Below, one piece after another: positions 18,076-27,440 of a stretch of 64,000 nt of DNA. Position numbers and translations under genes: made by a program. Each line of letters starts with the position of its first letter. Within the stretch, counting starts at the first letter, position 1. This DNA is from Pseudomonadota bacterium (lineage in GTDB: Bacteria > Pseudomonadota > Alphaproteobacteria > Caulobacterales > Caulobacteraceae). The stretch covers positions 153,959 to 217,958 of the forward strand of contig JAFECT010000001.1 of the NCBI GenBank assembly GCA_018241995.1. Reading direction: 5' to 3'. The notes under the pieces were generated by a model. The model was not told the origin of the DNA, did not search any database, and saw only the letters and a list, made by a program, of their open reading frames with translations.

Positions 18076-18137
18076 ACGAACGGCGCTTGAGTGAGTTCCT
18101 GTTTTGTTCTAGCTTGCCCGCACAGCGGAGCTTGCCC

Positions 18138-18410
18138 ATGAGCATGAACAGACCCACCGACGAGGAACTCCAGGCCTTCCGGGAAGCCCTCTCGGAACTG
18201 ACGGCGCATGATCAGGCGGTGATCCTCGCCATGCTGCAGCACATCCGCGTGCTGGCGCTCTCCCACGGTGAAGCGGTGGCGGAAGCGGCCCTGGCGCGCG
18301 TGATCGCTGTGCTCATCGCACCGGCGCCCCCCAGCCGCGGCCTGCAGGAGGCGCCACAGCCGTTCGTTCATGCTTCGCCGGCCGCGATGGGCGCGACCGC
18401 CGCCCCTTGA
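18138..18410 (+). CDS. Small hypothetical protein
   Basis: 90 residues from ATG 18138. The first ~55 residues predict two amphipathic helices (PTDEELQAFREALSELTAHDQAVILAMLQHI and HGEAVAEAALARVIAVLIA); the C-terminus is Pro/Ala-rich. I do not recognise a family. It follows the sensor kinase by 62 nt on the same strand and could be a late member of that operon. Codon use is ordinary for the window, which supports translation. Confidence 0.55.
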   Translation: MSMNRPTDEELQAFREALSELTAHDQAVILAMLQHIRVLALSHGEAVAEAALARVIAVLIAPAPPSRGLQEAPQPFVHASPAAMGATAAP

Positions 18411-18497
18411 ATTGATTGCGATAGCGCAGGGGTCGTTCAGCCGCCGTTCAGCCACGGGAGAGCGGACTCGACGGCCCCGCTTCTCCCGGAGTCCGTC

Positions 18498-18992
18498 ATG
18501 CGCACCGCCCTCGCCGTCTCCCTTGTCGCCGTCCTGGCCATCCCCGCCCTGACCGCTTTCCGGGCGCCACCGATCCCCGTGTCCTCGGTCAGCGTGACCA
18601 TCGGGCCCAAGCTGCAGGCCAAGGCGCGTGAATACGGCCAGCGCGATCTCGACCAGCTGCGCCAGGAACTGAAAACCGATGTCGAGCGCGCCGTGGCCCG
18701 CCAAGGCCGTTCCGGTCCCGGCGGTGTTCGGCTGGAGCTTGAGATCGTCGACGCCAAGCCCTCGCGCCCGACCTTCGCTCAGATGGGCCACAATCCCAGC
18801 CTGTCCATGCGCAGCATCTACACCGGCGGCGGCACCATCCGTGGCGTCGAGCACGGCCCGCGCGGTGACCGGACGCTCAGCTATTCCTGGTACGAAAGCG
18901 ATATCAGGAACGAGCGCGGCTCGGTGACCTGGACCGACGCGGACCGCGCTTTCGACATGTTCGCGCGCGAGTACGCCGCGGGTAAGCGCTGA
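18498..18992 (+). CDS. Exported hypothetical protein
   Basis: 164 residues with a Sec-type N-terminus (MRTALAVSLVAVLAIPALTAF). The mature part has a helix-rich stretch (KLQAKAREYGQRDLDQLRQELK) followed by beta-like segments ending in WYESDIRNERGSVTWTD. Family not recognised. CGGAG lies 8 nt before the ATG. Probably periplasmic. It converges with the TetR-type gene, whose stop lies 8 nt after its own. Confidence 0.65.
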   Translation: MRTALAVSLVAVLAIPALTAFRAPPIPVSSVSVTIGPKLQAKAREYGQRDLDQLRQELKTDVERAVARQGRSGPGGVRLELEIVDAKPSRPTFAQMGHNPSLSMRSIYTGGGTIRGVEHGPRGDRTLSYSWYESDIRNERGSVTWTDADRAFDMFAREYAAGKR

Positions 18993-18999
18993 GGTTCGG

Positions 19000-19551
19000 C
19001 TAGTAGCCGGCGCCCACGCGGCGCAGGCGCTCGCGCATCTCCTTAAGCCGCCGGTCAATCTCGGCCATGGTGCGGTTCAGCGCGCCTTCGTCCGCGCGCC
19101 AGACGCTGAGGATCCGCGTCCAGACCAGGGTCATAGCGGCCACGCGCACGGCGCCGCGCTTGCCCGAGGTGTCGATGCCCGCGCCTTCCAGCAGCGCGCG
19201 CGCCGTGTGCGGCAGGCGCAGCAGGAGCGGCCCCGGCCCCTCGCCCCCGTACACGGAGATCAGGGCCGAGCGATGCGGCTCCATCGCCTCCAGCCGGCGC
19301 ATGGCGGCCTCGAACAGGCGGTCGTGAGGATCGTCGTCGTGTCCGTTCTTCAGGGCCGCCAGGTCGAAACGGCGCGACAGCCAGTCGATCACCGCCCTTT
19401 TGGACGGCGCGCGGGCGTAGAGCTCGGCCAGGGGCACGCCCGCCTTGGCCGCGATGTCGCGCAAGGTCACCTGCGTCCAGGCGCGCTCGCCGGCCAGCGC
19501 CAGGGCGGCCGCGGCGGCGCGGTCGAGCATGTCGGCCTCGGCGTCGGTCAT
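19000..19551 (-). CDS. TetR-family transcriptional regulator
   Basis: 183 residues from ATG 19551. The N-terminal helix-turn-helix reads WTQVTLRDIAAKAGVPLAELYARAPSK, the normal TetR DNA-binding pattern. The C-terminal ligand domain is helical and non-diagnostic. No obvious target gene is divergent within a short distance except the DUF2147 gene at 19674. The start is uncertain: a longer frame to 19605 exists and GGGGGAG touches the chosen ATG. Confidence 0.8.
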   Translation of the reverse strand: MTDAEADMLDRAAAAALALAGERAWTQVTLRDIAAKAGVPLAELYARAPSKRAVIDWLSRRFDLAALKNGHDDDPHDRLFEAAMRRLEAMEPHRSALISVYGGEGPGPLLLRLPHTARALLEGAGIDTSGKRGAVRVAAMTLVWTRILSVWRADEGALNRTMAEIDRRLKEMRERLRRVGAGY

Positions 19552-19673
19552 CTCCCCCAGATGGCGTCGGCAAAGGCGAGCGGCAAGCGGGTTCGCCCCA
19601 CACACGACCGGCGTTCAGTCTCGGTTAAGCGCCTCGCGGCCAGCCTCCACGGCATCGCCTTATGGGGATCTGC

Positions 19674-20093
19674 ATGAAAGCCGCCTTGAGCCTGTCCTGC
19701 CTCCTGACCGCCCTAACCATCGCGGGCGCCGCCCAGGCCGCGCCCGATCCGGCCGAGGGCGAATGGCTGCCGCCAGGGGACAAGGCCAAGGTGCGCATCG
19801 CCCCTTGCGAGGTTCATCGCGACCGGCTGTGCGGGACCATCGTCTGGCTGAAGACGCCCAAGCTCGACGCCCACAACCCTGATCCGAAGCTGCGCAACCG
19901 CCCGATCATCGGCATGCCGTTCCTGAGCGGCTTCAAGCGTGACGCGGTCGGCCGCTGGAGTAGCGGGACGATCTACGATCCCGAAGGCGGCAAGACCTAC
20001 GATTCCAAGTTCCAGGTCGCGCCTAACGGCACGCTGAAGCTCGACGGCTGTGTCCTGATGTTCTGCCGCAGCCAAACCTGGCGCAGGCCCTAG
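19674..20093 (+). CDS. DUF2147 exported protein
   Basis: 139 residues from ATG 19674. A signal peptide (MKAALSLSCLLTALTIAGAAQA) is followed by a DUF2147 domain: GEWLPPGDKAKVRIAPC, LCGTIVWLK, RPIIGMPFLSGF, IYDPEGGKTYDSKF, LDGCVLMFCRSQTW. The family is a periplasmic beta-rich protein of unknown function. The final codons overlap the proC stop, the two genes sharing CTAG as opposed TAG stops. GGGGA precedes the start. Confidence 0.86.
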   Translation: MKAALSLSCLLTALTIAGAAQAAPDPAEGEWLPPGDKAKVRIAPCEVHRDRLCGTIVWLKTPKLDAHNPDPKLRNRPIIGMPFLSGFKRDAVGRWSSGTIYDPEGGKTYDSKFQVAPNGTLKLDGCVLMFCRSQTWRRP

Positions 20094-20899
20094 GACGCCG
20101 CCAGTTCCTTGGAGCGCCGGATCGCCGCCGCCACCGTCTCGCGCAACAGCGGTTCGATCCCCTGCTCGCCCCTCAGCACCGCCAAGGCCGCGCGGGTGGT
20201 GCCCGCGGGCGAGGCGACCTGCTCGATCAGGGTCTCGGGCTCGGCGCCCGTCTCTTCCATCATGCCGGCCGCGCTGGTGACCGTCGCGCGCGCCAGGGTG
20301 CGGGCTATCTCGGCCGGCAGGCCAGCAGCCTCGGCCGCGTCGTCAAGCGCCTGGGCGAAGGCGTAGACGTAGGCCACGCCTGAGGCTGAAACGGCCCCGG
20401 CCGCATCCATCATTGCCTCCTCGGGCAGGTCGACGGTGGCCGAGATCGGATCGAACAGGTCGTGCGTGCGCTTCAGAGCCTCCGCATCGGTGCCGAACAC
20501 CGCCGTCACCCCCTCGGCGCGCGCCACGCCGGTGGTCGGCAGCACCCGCGCCACGCGCCGGCCCCCGAACAGGGCCGAAATGGCCTGCGCCGTGACGCCC
20601 ACGATCACCGAGATGATCACCGCGTCGGGCGCCAGCTTGTCGGCCAGCGCTTCCGCCGCCTCGACCCGCTTGAACGGCTTGACGCAGAACACGACGGTCT
20701 TGGCTTCGGCCAGGGCGGCGTCGGGCGGATTGAAGCGCGCGCCGGCTTCGACGGCCGCGGTCACTTCCGGCTTTTCCGTCGGGCTGACGATGATCAGCCG
20801 ACTCGGATCCAGCGAGGCTGAACGGCGCCAGCCCTGGATCAGCGCCTGGCCCATGCGGCCGGCGCCGACGAGAAGAACCGGGCCGTCCGGCAGGCTCAC
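20090..20899 (-). CDS. proC: Pyrroline-5-carboxylate reductase
   Basis: 269 residues. It has the Rossmann motif VLLVGAGRMGQAL and the conserved C-terminal region AAGMMEETGAEPETLIEQVASPAGTT. It reduces 1-pyrroline-5-carboxylate to proline with NAD(P)H. GTG at 20899 overlaps the YbjN-type gene stop (GTGA), giving an ybjN-proC operon seen in other Caulobacterales as well as here by overlap. The enzyme is of normal length with nothing missing. Confidence 0.93.
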   Translation of the reverse strand: MSLPDGPVLLVGAGRMGQALIQGWRRSASLDPSRLIIVSPTEKPEVTAAVEAGARFNPPDAALAEAKTVVFCVKPFKRVEAAEALADKLAPDAVIISVIVGVTAQAISALFGGRRVARVLPTTGVARAEGVTAVFGTDAEALKRTHDLFDPISATVDLPEEAMMDAAGAVSASGVAYVYAFAQALDDAAEAAGLPAEIARTLARATVTSAAGMMEETGAEPETLIEQVASPAGTTRAALAVLRGEQGIEPLLRETVAAAIRRSKELAAS

Positions 20900-21399
20900 G
20901 CCTCGCCGACCGTCTCGAACATGCAGGCGGCGATGGCTTCGGACGGATTCTTGGCGCCCTTGGTCAGGAACTCGAAGGCCGGGAAGAAGCGGTCGGACGC
21001 CTCCACCGCCGCATCGATCATCGAGGCGGCCTGGGCCAGGGTCGGGCGCTCGCCGTGCGGCAGGGCCATGGAGTGGCGGAACACGATCTCGCCCTCGTCC
21101 GGCCAGACCTCGAAGTGGCCCATCCAGACGCGCTGGTTGATCAGCGACAGCAGTTCGTACATCGCCGTGCGGCGGGTCTTGGTCGCGCGCAGGTCCAGCG
21201 AGCAGCACAGCTGCAGGCAATCGCCTTCGGGCCGCCAGGCGAACCAGAGCTCGTAGTCCTTCCAGTCACCGGCGAGGGCGAAGGCAAGGTCGCCGTCCTC
21301 GGTGCGGTCGAAGGGCAGGTTTTCGGCGGAAAGCACGTTTTCGACCACATCCAGGGGATCGAAATTCAGCTCAGCGTCGTCGGGCCGGGGTGCGGTCAT
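20896..21399 (-). CDS. YbjN domain protein
   Basis: 167 residues from ATG 21399, chosen over an ATG 9 nt upstream because AAGGA stands 8 nt before it. The domain is a YbjN/type III chaperone-like fold: LPFDRTEDGDLAFALAGDWKDYELWFAW, LSLINQRVWMGHFEVWPDEGEIVFRHSM. YbjN proteins are cytoplasmic and linked to stress and motility in enterobacteria; the exact role is unknown. It is the first gene of the operon with proC. Confidence 0.87.
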   Translation of the reverse strand: MTAPRPDDAELNFDPLDVVENVLSAENLPFDRTEDGDLAFALAGDWKDYELWFAWRPEGDCLQLCCSLDLRATKTRRTAMYELLSLINQRVWMGHFEVWPDEGEIVFRHSMALPHGERPTLAQAASMIDAAVEASDRFFPAFEFLTKGAKNPSEAIAACMFETVGEA

Positions 21400-21499
21400 G
21401 CGATCCATCCTTCGCCGGAGCGAGCGCCGGCGACGCGTAAGAGCCAGGGCGCACGACTCACGCCCTGGGTACGAGCCTATCTGCTAGTGTTAAAAACTC

Positions 21500-21772
21500 T
21501 CAACCGGCGTCTTGCGTGGGGGGAGTTTCATCCCCAGCCGTTCCCGTTCCGGAGGTTCCCGCCTTCAGAGACGCCAGTTCCGCGCGCAATGCGGCAACCT
21601 CGGCGCGCAGGGCGTCGAATTCGTCGCGGCGGATCAGGTCCATCTCGGCGACGAAGCGGTCGGCCTGCGAGCGGAACGCGGCCTTGGCCTCTTCGCCCGC
21701 CGCCTGGGCCAGGCCCATGGCGTTAGTGGTCAGCTTGGCCATCTCGTCGAGGAGCGGATTGCGGGTCTGCAT
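21500..21772 (-). CDS. ubiK: UbiK-type ubiquinone biosynthesis accessory factor
   Basis: 90 residues from ATG 21772. It shows the BMFP/UbiK pattern: RNPLLDEMAKLTTNAMGLAQAAGEEAKAAFRSQADRFV, then a C-terminal coiled coil (EFDALRAEVAALRAELASLK) and a short polar tail. UbiK helps aerobic ubiquinone synthesis together with UbiJ. It is divergent from lgt. Length and coiled coil match the family. Confidence 0.85.
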   Translation of the reverse strand: MQTRNPLLDEMAKLTTNAMGLAQAAGEEAKAAFRSQADRFVAEMDLIRRDEFDALRAEVAALRAELASLKAGTSGTGTAGDETPPTQDAG

Positions 21773-21917
21773 GCTGAAAGCTCTCGCCGGTCCGGAAAAT
21801 CCCGGCCGTTCCAACCCTTATATGGGGATGCAGACGCGGTTGCGAGAGGGCTCGCAAAGGGGCGAGACGGGCCGGATCGGGCTTGATAAACAGGCGCGAC
21901 CTTAGCGAGGGGGCCCC

Positions 21918-22769
21918 GTGCTTCAGATTCCCGATTTCGATCCGGTCATTGTCCACATCGGGCCCTTCGCCCTGCGCTGGTACGCCGTCGCCTATGTCGC
22001 CGGCATCCTCCTGGGCTGGCGCTACGCCGCCTCCCTGCTGAAGAACGAGCGCGTCTGGGGCCCGAAGGGGCCGCCCATGACCTCGCCGCAGCTGGACGAC
22101 CTGATCCTGTGGGTGACGCTGGGCGTGATCCTGGGCGGGCGGCTCGGCTACGTGCTGTTCTACCAGCCGGCCATGATCTGGAAGACGCCGCTGCAGATCC
22201 TGATGATCTGGGACGGGGGCATGAGCTTCCACGGCGGCATGATCGGCGTGATCCTGGCGATCATCGGCTTCTCCCTGCGCAACAAGGTTCCGATGCTGGG
22301 GGTGGGCGACCTAGTCGCGCCCTGCGTGCCCATCGGCCTGTTCTTCGGTCGTCTCGCCAACTTCGTGAACGGCGAGCTGTGGGGCCGCCCGACCGGCGTC
22401 CCGTGGGGCATGATCTTCTGCAATCACAATATCGAGGCGACCTATCACGGCTGCCCGGTCGGGGCGCGCCATCCCAGCCAGCTCTATGAAGCCGGGCTGG
22501 AGGGCGTGGCCCTGCTGCTGCTCCTGGCCTGGGCGGTCTATCGCGCCGGTTGGCTGGAACTGCGCGGACGGGTGGTCGGGCTGTTCCTAACCGGCTACGG
22601 CGTCGCGCGGCTGGTGCTGGAGAATTTCCGCGAGCCGGACTCCTTCATGCCGGACTTCCTGAGGGATCACGTGACCATGGGCATGCTGCTGTCGATCCCG
22701 ATGATCGCGGTGGGCCTGTGGCTGATCTGGCGCTCGGGACGGCAACCGACTGATCTGCCGGCGGCGTGA
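21918..22769 (+). CDS. lgt: Prolipoprotein diacylglyceryl transferase
   Basis: 283 residues, start GTG 21918. About seven membrane segments. The signature reads GRLANFVNGELWGRPT, with HGGMIG upstream. Lgt attaches diacylglycerol to the lipobox Cys of prolipoproteins; several lipoprotein genes in this window (hydrolase at 9362, flgH, the genes at 56509 and 57427) depend on it. It overlaps the next gene by GTGA and starts the lgt-midA-pgeF operon. Confidence 0.95.
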   Translation: MLQIPDFDPVIVHIGPFALRWYAVAYVAGILLGWRYAASLLKNERVWGPKGPPMTSPQLDDLILWVTLGVILGGRLGYVLFYQPAMIWKTPLQILMIWDGGMSFHGGMIGVILAIIGFSLRNKVPMLGVGDLVAPCVPIGLFFGRLANFVNGELWGRPTGVPWGMIFCNHNIEATYHGCPVGARHPSQLYEAGLEGVALLLLLAWAVYRAGWLELRGRVVGLFLTGYGVARLVLENFREPDSFMPDFLRDHVTMGMLLSIPMIAVGLWLIWRSGRQPTDLPAA

Positions 22770-23836
22770 CCTCACTCAAGGACCGTTTGAAGGCCGAGAT
22801 CGCCGAGAGCGGCCCGATCTCGGTCGCGGACTATATGCTGCGCTGCCTGCACGATCCCGAGGCCGGCTACTACGCCACGCGCCCGGCCCTGGGCGCCGAT
22901 GGCGACTTCATCACCGCGCCCCTGGTCTCGCAGATGTTCGGCGAGCTGATCGGCCTCTGGGCGGTGGAGACCTGGAACCGCATGGGCCGGCCGTCTCGCT
23001 TCGTCCTGGCCGAGATGGGCCCGGGCGATGGGACCCTGATGAGCGACATGCTGCGCGCCGCGCGCCTGGCGCCGGCGTTCCTCGCGGCGGCGGAGCTTTG
23101 GCTGGTGGAGACTTCAGCGCCGCTGAGGGCTGCCCAGGCCGAGCGGCTGGCGGCCTCGCCGCTCAAGCCGCAATGGGCGTCACGACTCATCGAATTGCCG
23201 CAAGGGCCTTTGATCCTCGTCGCCAACGAACTGCTCGATTGCCTCCCCGCGCTTCAGTTCATACGCACGGACAAGGGCTGGGCCGAGCGGCGCGTCGGCC
23301 TGGGGGCCGACGGCGAACTGGCCTTCGGCCTCGCCCCCTCCATCCGGCCGGACGACCTCGACCCGCAGACCCCGCTCGGGGTGGTGTGGGAATTGTCCGG
23401 CGCCCAAGAGAGCTTGGGCGCGGATGTCGGCGCCCTGGTCAGGAGCCGCGGCGGCGCAGCCCTGTTCATCGACTACGGCCGGGCCGAGCGCGAACCCGGC
23501 GACACCCTGCAGGCGCTTGAGCGGCACCAGAAGGTCGATCCCCTCGCCTGCCCTGGCGAGGCTGACCTGACCGTGTGGGCCGACTTCCCGGGCTTCCTGA
23601 ACGGCGCTCGCGCTTCGGGCGCCCAGGCCACCCCTTGCCTGCCCCAGGGCGAGTTCCTGCGCCGCCTGGGCCTGGACCAGCGCGCCGAGGCCCTGATGCG
23701 CGCCCGGCCCGATCGCGCCCAGGCCATCGCCGCCCAGCGCGCCCGGCTGGCGGAACCGGATCAGATGGGCCAACTGTTCAAGGCCTGCGTGGTCCACGGC
23801 CCCGGCCTGATCCCGCCCGGCTTCGAGGAGACCTGA
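22766..23836 (+). CDS. SAM-dependent methyltransferase, MidA/NDUFAF7 family
   Basis: 356 residues. It has a class I SAM-binding motif (FVLAEMGPGDGTLMSDMLRA) and the family regions DPEAGYYATRPALGADGDFITAPLVSQMFGE and FIDYGRAEREPGDTLQAL. The mitochondrial relative dimethylates an Arg of complex I subunit NDUFS2; the bacterial substrate is not settled. GTG at 22766 overlaps the lgt stop. pgeF follows 3 nt later. Confidence 0.9.
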   Translation: MTSLKDRLKAEIAESGPISVADYMLRCLHDPEAGYYATRPALGADGDFITAPLVSQMFGELIGLWAVETWNRMGRPSRFVLAEMGPGDGTLMSDMLRAARLAPAFLAAAELWLVETSAPLRAAQAERLAASPLKPQWASRLIELPQGPLILVANELLDCLPALQFIRTDKGWAERRVGLGADGELAFGLAPSIRPDDLDPQTPLGVVWELSGAQESLGADVGALVRSRGGAALFIDYGRAEREPGDTLQALERHQKVDPLACPGEADLTVWADFPGFLNGARASGAQATPCLPQGEFLRRLGLDQRAEALMRARPDRAQAIAAQRARLAEPDQMGQLFKACVVHGPGLIPPGFEET

Positions 23837-23839
23837 GCC

Positions 23840-24622
23840 ATGACGGCGCCCGACACCGCAAGGATGCTGACCTCGCCGCGGCTGGACCTGCCCGGCGTGC
23901 GCCACGGCTTCTTCACCCGCCAGGGCGGGGTCTCCACCGGCATCTACGCCTCCCTGAACGCCGGACGCGGCTCCAAGGACGATCCGGCAGACGTGGCCGA
24001 GAACCGCCGCCGCATCGCCGAGGCCATGGGCGTCGAGGCCGCGAGCCTGCTCAGCTGCTACCAGACCCACTCCACCCTCGCCCGTGTCGCCGAAGGCCCT
24101 TGGGGCGACGAGCGGCCGGAAGGCGACGCCATCGTCACCACGACGCCCGGGCTGGCGCTGGGCGCCCTGACCGCCGACTGCGCGCCCATCCTGCTGGCCG
24201 ATCCTGAGACGCGGGTCGCGGCCTGCGCCCACGCGGGCTGGAAAGGCGCACTCGACGGTGTGGTCGGCAGCGTGGTGAAGGCCATGCAGGCTCTCGGCGC
24301 GGACCCGCGCCGCATCCGCGCTGTGATCGGCCCCTGCATCGGGCCAAAGTCCTACGAGGTCGGCATCGAGTTCCTGGAGCGTTTCGCCCACCACGATCCG
24401 GGCTCCGAGCGCTTCTTCCACCCCGGCGCCGACGCCGCCCACCGGATGTTCGACCTGCCGGGCTTCGTGCTCTGGCGACTGCAGCAAGCGGGGGTGGGCG
24501 ATGCGGAGTGGATCGGCCACGACACCTGCGCCGAGGAGGAGCTGTTCTTCTCCAACCGCCGCGCCTTCAAGCGGGGCGAAGGCGACTATGGCCGGCTGCT
24601 GTCGGTGATCCGGCTGGTCTAA
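23840..24622 (+). CDS. pgeF: Peptidoglycan editing factor PgeF
   Basis: 260 residues of the multicopper-oxidase-like YfiH/PgeF fold. Motifs are SCYQTHST, ADCAPILLADPETRVAACAHAGWKG and VIGPCIGPKSYEV with the conserved zinc ligands His, Cys, His. PgeF removes misincorporated residues from peptidoglycan precursors; relatives were also called laccases. It lies 3 nt after the MidA-like gene, completing the lgt operon. Confidence 0.92.
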   Translation: MTAPDTARMLTSPRLDLPGVRHGFFTRQGGVSTGIYASLNAGRGSKDDPADVAENRRRIAEAMGVEAASLLSCYQTHSTLARVAEGPWGDERPEGDAIVTTTPGLALGALTADCAPILLADPETRVAACAHAGWKGALDGVVGSVVKAMQALGADPRRIRAVIGPCIGPKSYEVGIEFLERFAHHDPGSERFFHPGADAAHRMFDLPGFVLWRLQQAGVGDAEWIGHDTCAEEELFFSNRRAFKRGEGDYGRLLSVIRLV

Positions 24623-24706
24623 AAACCTTCGCCGAATGGCCCTGCGCCCTTGCCCGCACGCGCGCCCCTGCTAGAACGCGCCGCGTCACGAAAGGCCGAG
24701 GTCCCC

Positions 24707-25651
24707 ATGAAGCTGCTGGCAGGCAACTCCAACCGCTCCCTGGCCCAGGCCATCGGCGACTATCTCGACCTGCCGCTCACCAAGGCCCAGGTTCGCCGCT
24801 TCGCCGACAACGAGGTGTTCGTCACCATCGATGAGAACGTCCGCGGCGAGGACGTGTTCGTGATCCAGTCGACCTCCTACCCCGCCAACGACAACCTGAT
24901 GGAGCTCTTGATCTGCATCGACGCGCTGCAGCGCGCCTCGGCAAAGCGGATCACCGCGGTGATGCCCTATTTCGGCTACGCCCGGCAGGACCGTAAGACC
25001 GGCGGCCGCACCCCGATCTCCGCGAAGCTGGTGGCCAACCTGATCACCCGCGCCGGCGCCGACCGCGTGCTGTCGATGGACCTGCACGCGGGCCAGATTC
25101 AAGGCTTCTTCGACATTCCCACCGACAACCTGGTGGCCATCCCGGTCATGGCCCGCGACATCAAGGCCACCTACAAGACCGGCAAGAACGATGCGCCGCT
25201 GATGATCGTCTCCCCGGACGTAGGCGGGGTGGTGCGGGTGCGCCAACTGGCCGATCGCCTGAACGCCGAGATCGCCATCGTCGACAAGCGCCGCCCTCGC
25301 CCTGGAGAGAGCGAGGTGATGAACATCGTCGGCGACGTCTCCGGCAAGCGCTGCATCCTGTTCGACGACATCGTCGATTCCGCCGGCACCCTGGTGAACG
25401 CGGCCCAGGCCCTCGTCGACCGCGGCGCCAAGTCGGTTTCCGCCTATGTCAGCCACGGCGTGCTGTCCGCTCCCGCCGTCCAGCGCGTGACCAACTCGAT
25501 CATGACCGAGCTCGTCATCACCGACTCCATCGAGCAGCCCGACGAGGTGAAGACCTGCGACAAGATCCGCACGGTCTCGGTCGCGCCCCTGATCGGCGAG
25601 GCGATCCGGCGCATCGCCAACGAGGAATCGGTCTCGAAGCTGTTCGACTAA
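24707..25651 (+). CDS. prs: Ribose-phosphate pyrophosphokinase
   Basis: 314 residues from ATG 24707. It contains [13 protein letters not shown] near residue 90 and the PRPP-binding loop [13 protein letters not shown] near 220. It makes 5-phosphoribosyl diphosphate from ribose 5-phosphate and ATP for purine, pyrimidine and NAD synthesis. Length matches the family (~312). A longer frame begins at 24650 but lacks homology, so the shorter start is preferred. Confidence 0.95.
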   Translation: MKLLAGNSNRSLAQAIGDYLDLPLTKAQVRRFADNEVFVTIDENVRGEDVFVIQSTSYPANDNLMELLICIDALQRASAKRITAVMPYFGYARQDRKTGGRTPISAKLVANLITRAGADRVLSMDLHAGQIQGFFDIPTDNLVAIPVMARDIKATYKTGKNDAPLMIVSPDVGGVVRVRQLADRLNAEIAIVDKRRPRPGESEVMNIVGDVSGKRCILFDDIVDSAGTLVNAAQALVDRGAKSVSAYVSHGVLSAPAVQRVTNSIMTELVITDSIEQPDEVKTCDKIRTVSVAPLIGEAIRRIANEESVSKLFD

Positions 25652-25778
25652 CCCACAGCGTCGCTTGCGCCTTTTTCAGGCCCTTCCCCTGTCGTAACTG
25701 GCCTCCGACCCGCTATAGTCCGCGCCTGCCGCGGCCGCGGGCCGCGCAAAGTCTTTGGTTGCTGGGGGATCTCCCTTG

Positions 25779-26864
25779 ATGAAGCCCGTGCTCACCCGCA
25801 GCGGCGTCGTGGCCGTGGTATCGCTGCTGGCGCTGCTGACCGGCCAGGCCGTCGCCAAGCCGCGTCAGGCTCCTCCGCCGCCTCCGCCCGCGCCGGTCGC
25901 TCCGCCGCCCCCGCCGCCGACCACGCTGTCGAACGCCGTGACCATGGCTGCGGCGGCCTACGAAGGCTATGTGCATACGGCCGCGGCCATGACGCCCAAC
26001 TTCACTGACCCGGCGTCGGTGCAGACGTCCATGCAGGCCAGCGCCGCCTATGAGCCCAAGCAGCTGTCGCGCGGCATGGTGGCCTACGCCGCCGTCCTTG
26101 CCCTGCAGGACCCCGCCTTCGTGGCCGGGGTGAAGCAGTATTCCAAGGACCCGAACCAGCGCGCCGACATCGCCGCCCGCATCTATTCGGACCCGCGCTA
26201 CGCCTCGGCCATGCCGGGCGCCGACGGCGCGGCGGGCCTGATCATCTCGCGCCTGGCCTCGGACGGCGAGGCCATCCACAAGGCCGGCGCCGCGATCAAG
26301 CAGTCCGCCTACGACATCCAGCACCAGAAGTGGTCGACCACCATGGTGCAGGATCGCGACGGGCGGCTGGCCACGGCCAAGCAGCTTTCCAGCGCGGTCA
26401 TGTCGCCCTCGGCCGACGAATCGGCGCGGCTGATGCAGGCCGCGGTCAGCGGCCAGGGCATGAGCGTGACGCCGAGCGCCGCGCACGGCCCCTACACCGA
26501 CACGGTCAACCGCGGCCTGGCCCTGGCGGCGCTCGCGGTGCTGGGCTCGGCCGGCGACGATCACATCGCCGAGGTCAACAGCCTGATGGACGAGCAGAAC
26601 GGGCCGTTCTGCCTCAGCATGTCCAAGCTGAACCTTTATCAGTGCCTGGCCGTGTCGCGCCCGCAGTACGAGGACGTGTTCTGCATGGGCCAGCATGGCC
26701 TTATGGACACCGGCCGCTGCGTGCAAAAGGTCGTGGGCGCGGCCCCCGCCGAGGTGCTCGAGATCACCCGCATGGAGCAGGCCAGGGCCGAAGCCGACGC
26801 CAAGAAAGCCGCGGAGAAGGCCAAACACGCCGCCGCGCACGGCAAGAAAAAGAAGAAGAAATAG
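25779..26864 (+). CDS. Exported hypothetical protein with proline-rich N-terminus and poly-Lys tail
   Basis: 361 residues from ATG 25779, with GGGGGAT 9 nt upstream. A signal peptide (residues ~1-28) is followed by a Pro-rich stretch (two PPPPP runs) and a helical domain of ~270 residues with four cysteines near residues 270-320. The C-terminus is highly charged (AEADAKKAAEKAKH) and ends in six lysines. I do not recognise the family. It looks periplasmic; the Lys-rich end could bind anionic polymers, which is speculation. A single-gene unit after prs. Confidence 0.75.
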   Translation: MKPVLTRSGVVAVVSLLALLTGQAVAKPRQAPPPPPPAPVAPPPPPPTTLSNAVTMAAAAYEGYVHTAAAMTPNFTDPASVQTSMQASAAYEPKQLSRGMVAYAAVLALQDPAFVAGVKQYSKDPNQRADIAARIYSDPRYASAMPGADGAAGLIISRLASDGEAIHKAGAAIKQSAYDIQHQKWSTTMVQDRDGRLATAKQLSSAVMSPSADESARLMQAAVSGQGMSVTPSAAHGPYTDTVNRGLALAALAVLGSAGDDHIAEVNSLMDEQNGPFCLSMSKLNLYQCLAVSRPQYEDVFCMGQHGLMDTGRCVQKVVGAAPAEVLEITRMEQARAEADAKKAAEKAKHAAAHGKKKKKK

Positions 26865-26879
26865 GCGCTTGGCGCCTCG

Positions 26880-27173
26880 TCAGAGGTGTCGAGGGAAGTC
26901 CATGCGCCGGTGCAGGATGCGGATCACGTCGAGTCGGTCCGGAACATCCAGGCGATAGAATGCGATGTGAGATCCAGCCGCTGCCTTGAAGTAGCCCGCG
27001 CGAATCTCATCGCACGACCGCGGCGCAACGGCGCCGGAGGCCACGGCGTCGAGCGCGACCTGCAAGCTACGGACGTAGCGCTCGGCCTGATCGACGCCCC
27101 AATGCTCGATCGTATAGCGCCAGACGCCGTCCAGATCGCGACGGGCACGCGGCGAAAAGGCGATGCGTTTCAC
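26880..27173 (-). CDS. parE: RelE/ParE-family toxin
   Basis: 97 residues: MKRIAFSPRARRDLDGVWRYT, the central DEIRAGYFKAAAGSHIAFYR and the final VIRILHRRMDFPRHL are typical ParE. ParE toxins of this type target DNA gyrase. The ATG overlaps the antitoxin stop (ATGA), so toxin synthesis is coupled to antitoxin translation. No truncation is seen. Confidence 0.9.
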   Translation of the reverse strand: MKRIAFSPRARRDLDGVWRYTIEHWGVDQAERYVRSLQVALDAVASGAVAPRSCDEIRAGYFKAAAGSHIAFYRLDVPDRLDVIRILHRRMDFPRHL

Positions 27174-27418
27174 CCGCCGGGCTTCCCACGCCGCTCCGTG
27201 ATGAACTCGTCGAAATCGAACGGTTCGGTTGGGCCGCTGGCCTCCCCTTCCGCCAAGGCGCTTCGAAGGTGCGCCAAGCGCGCTTCCTGGTCTTCCAGCA
27301 AGCGAAGACCCGCCCGCACGACCTCACTGGCGGATGCGTAGCGGCCTTGGGCGACCTGTTGCTCGACAAAGGCCTGCAGGGGTTCGCCGAGGGCGACGGA
27401 GGTATTCTTGGCTGGCAT
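27170..27418 (-). CDS. parD: ParD-family antitoxin
   Basis: 82 residues from ATG 27418. The N-terminal ribbon-helix-helix reads NTSVALGEPLQAFVEQQVAQGRYASASEVVRAGLRLLEDQE; the C-terminus, acidic and flexible (TEPFDFDEFITERR), should wrap the toxin. It lies immediately upstream of parE. The palindrome at 27441 is its likely operator. Confidence 0.9.
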   Translation of the reverse strand: MPAKNTSVALGEPLQAFVEQQVAQGRYASASEVVRAGLRLLEDQEARLAHLRSALAEGEASGPTEPFDFDEFITERRGKPGG

Positions 27419-27440
27419 TTGATGCTCCCTACGCGCAAGA

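Noticed and set aside
26863..26877. Short hairpin AGGCGC-TTG-GCGCCT after the poly-Lys protein
   Set aside because: Only 6 bp with no T-tract; too weak to claim as a terminator.
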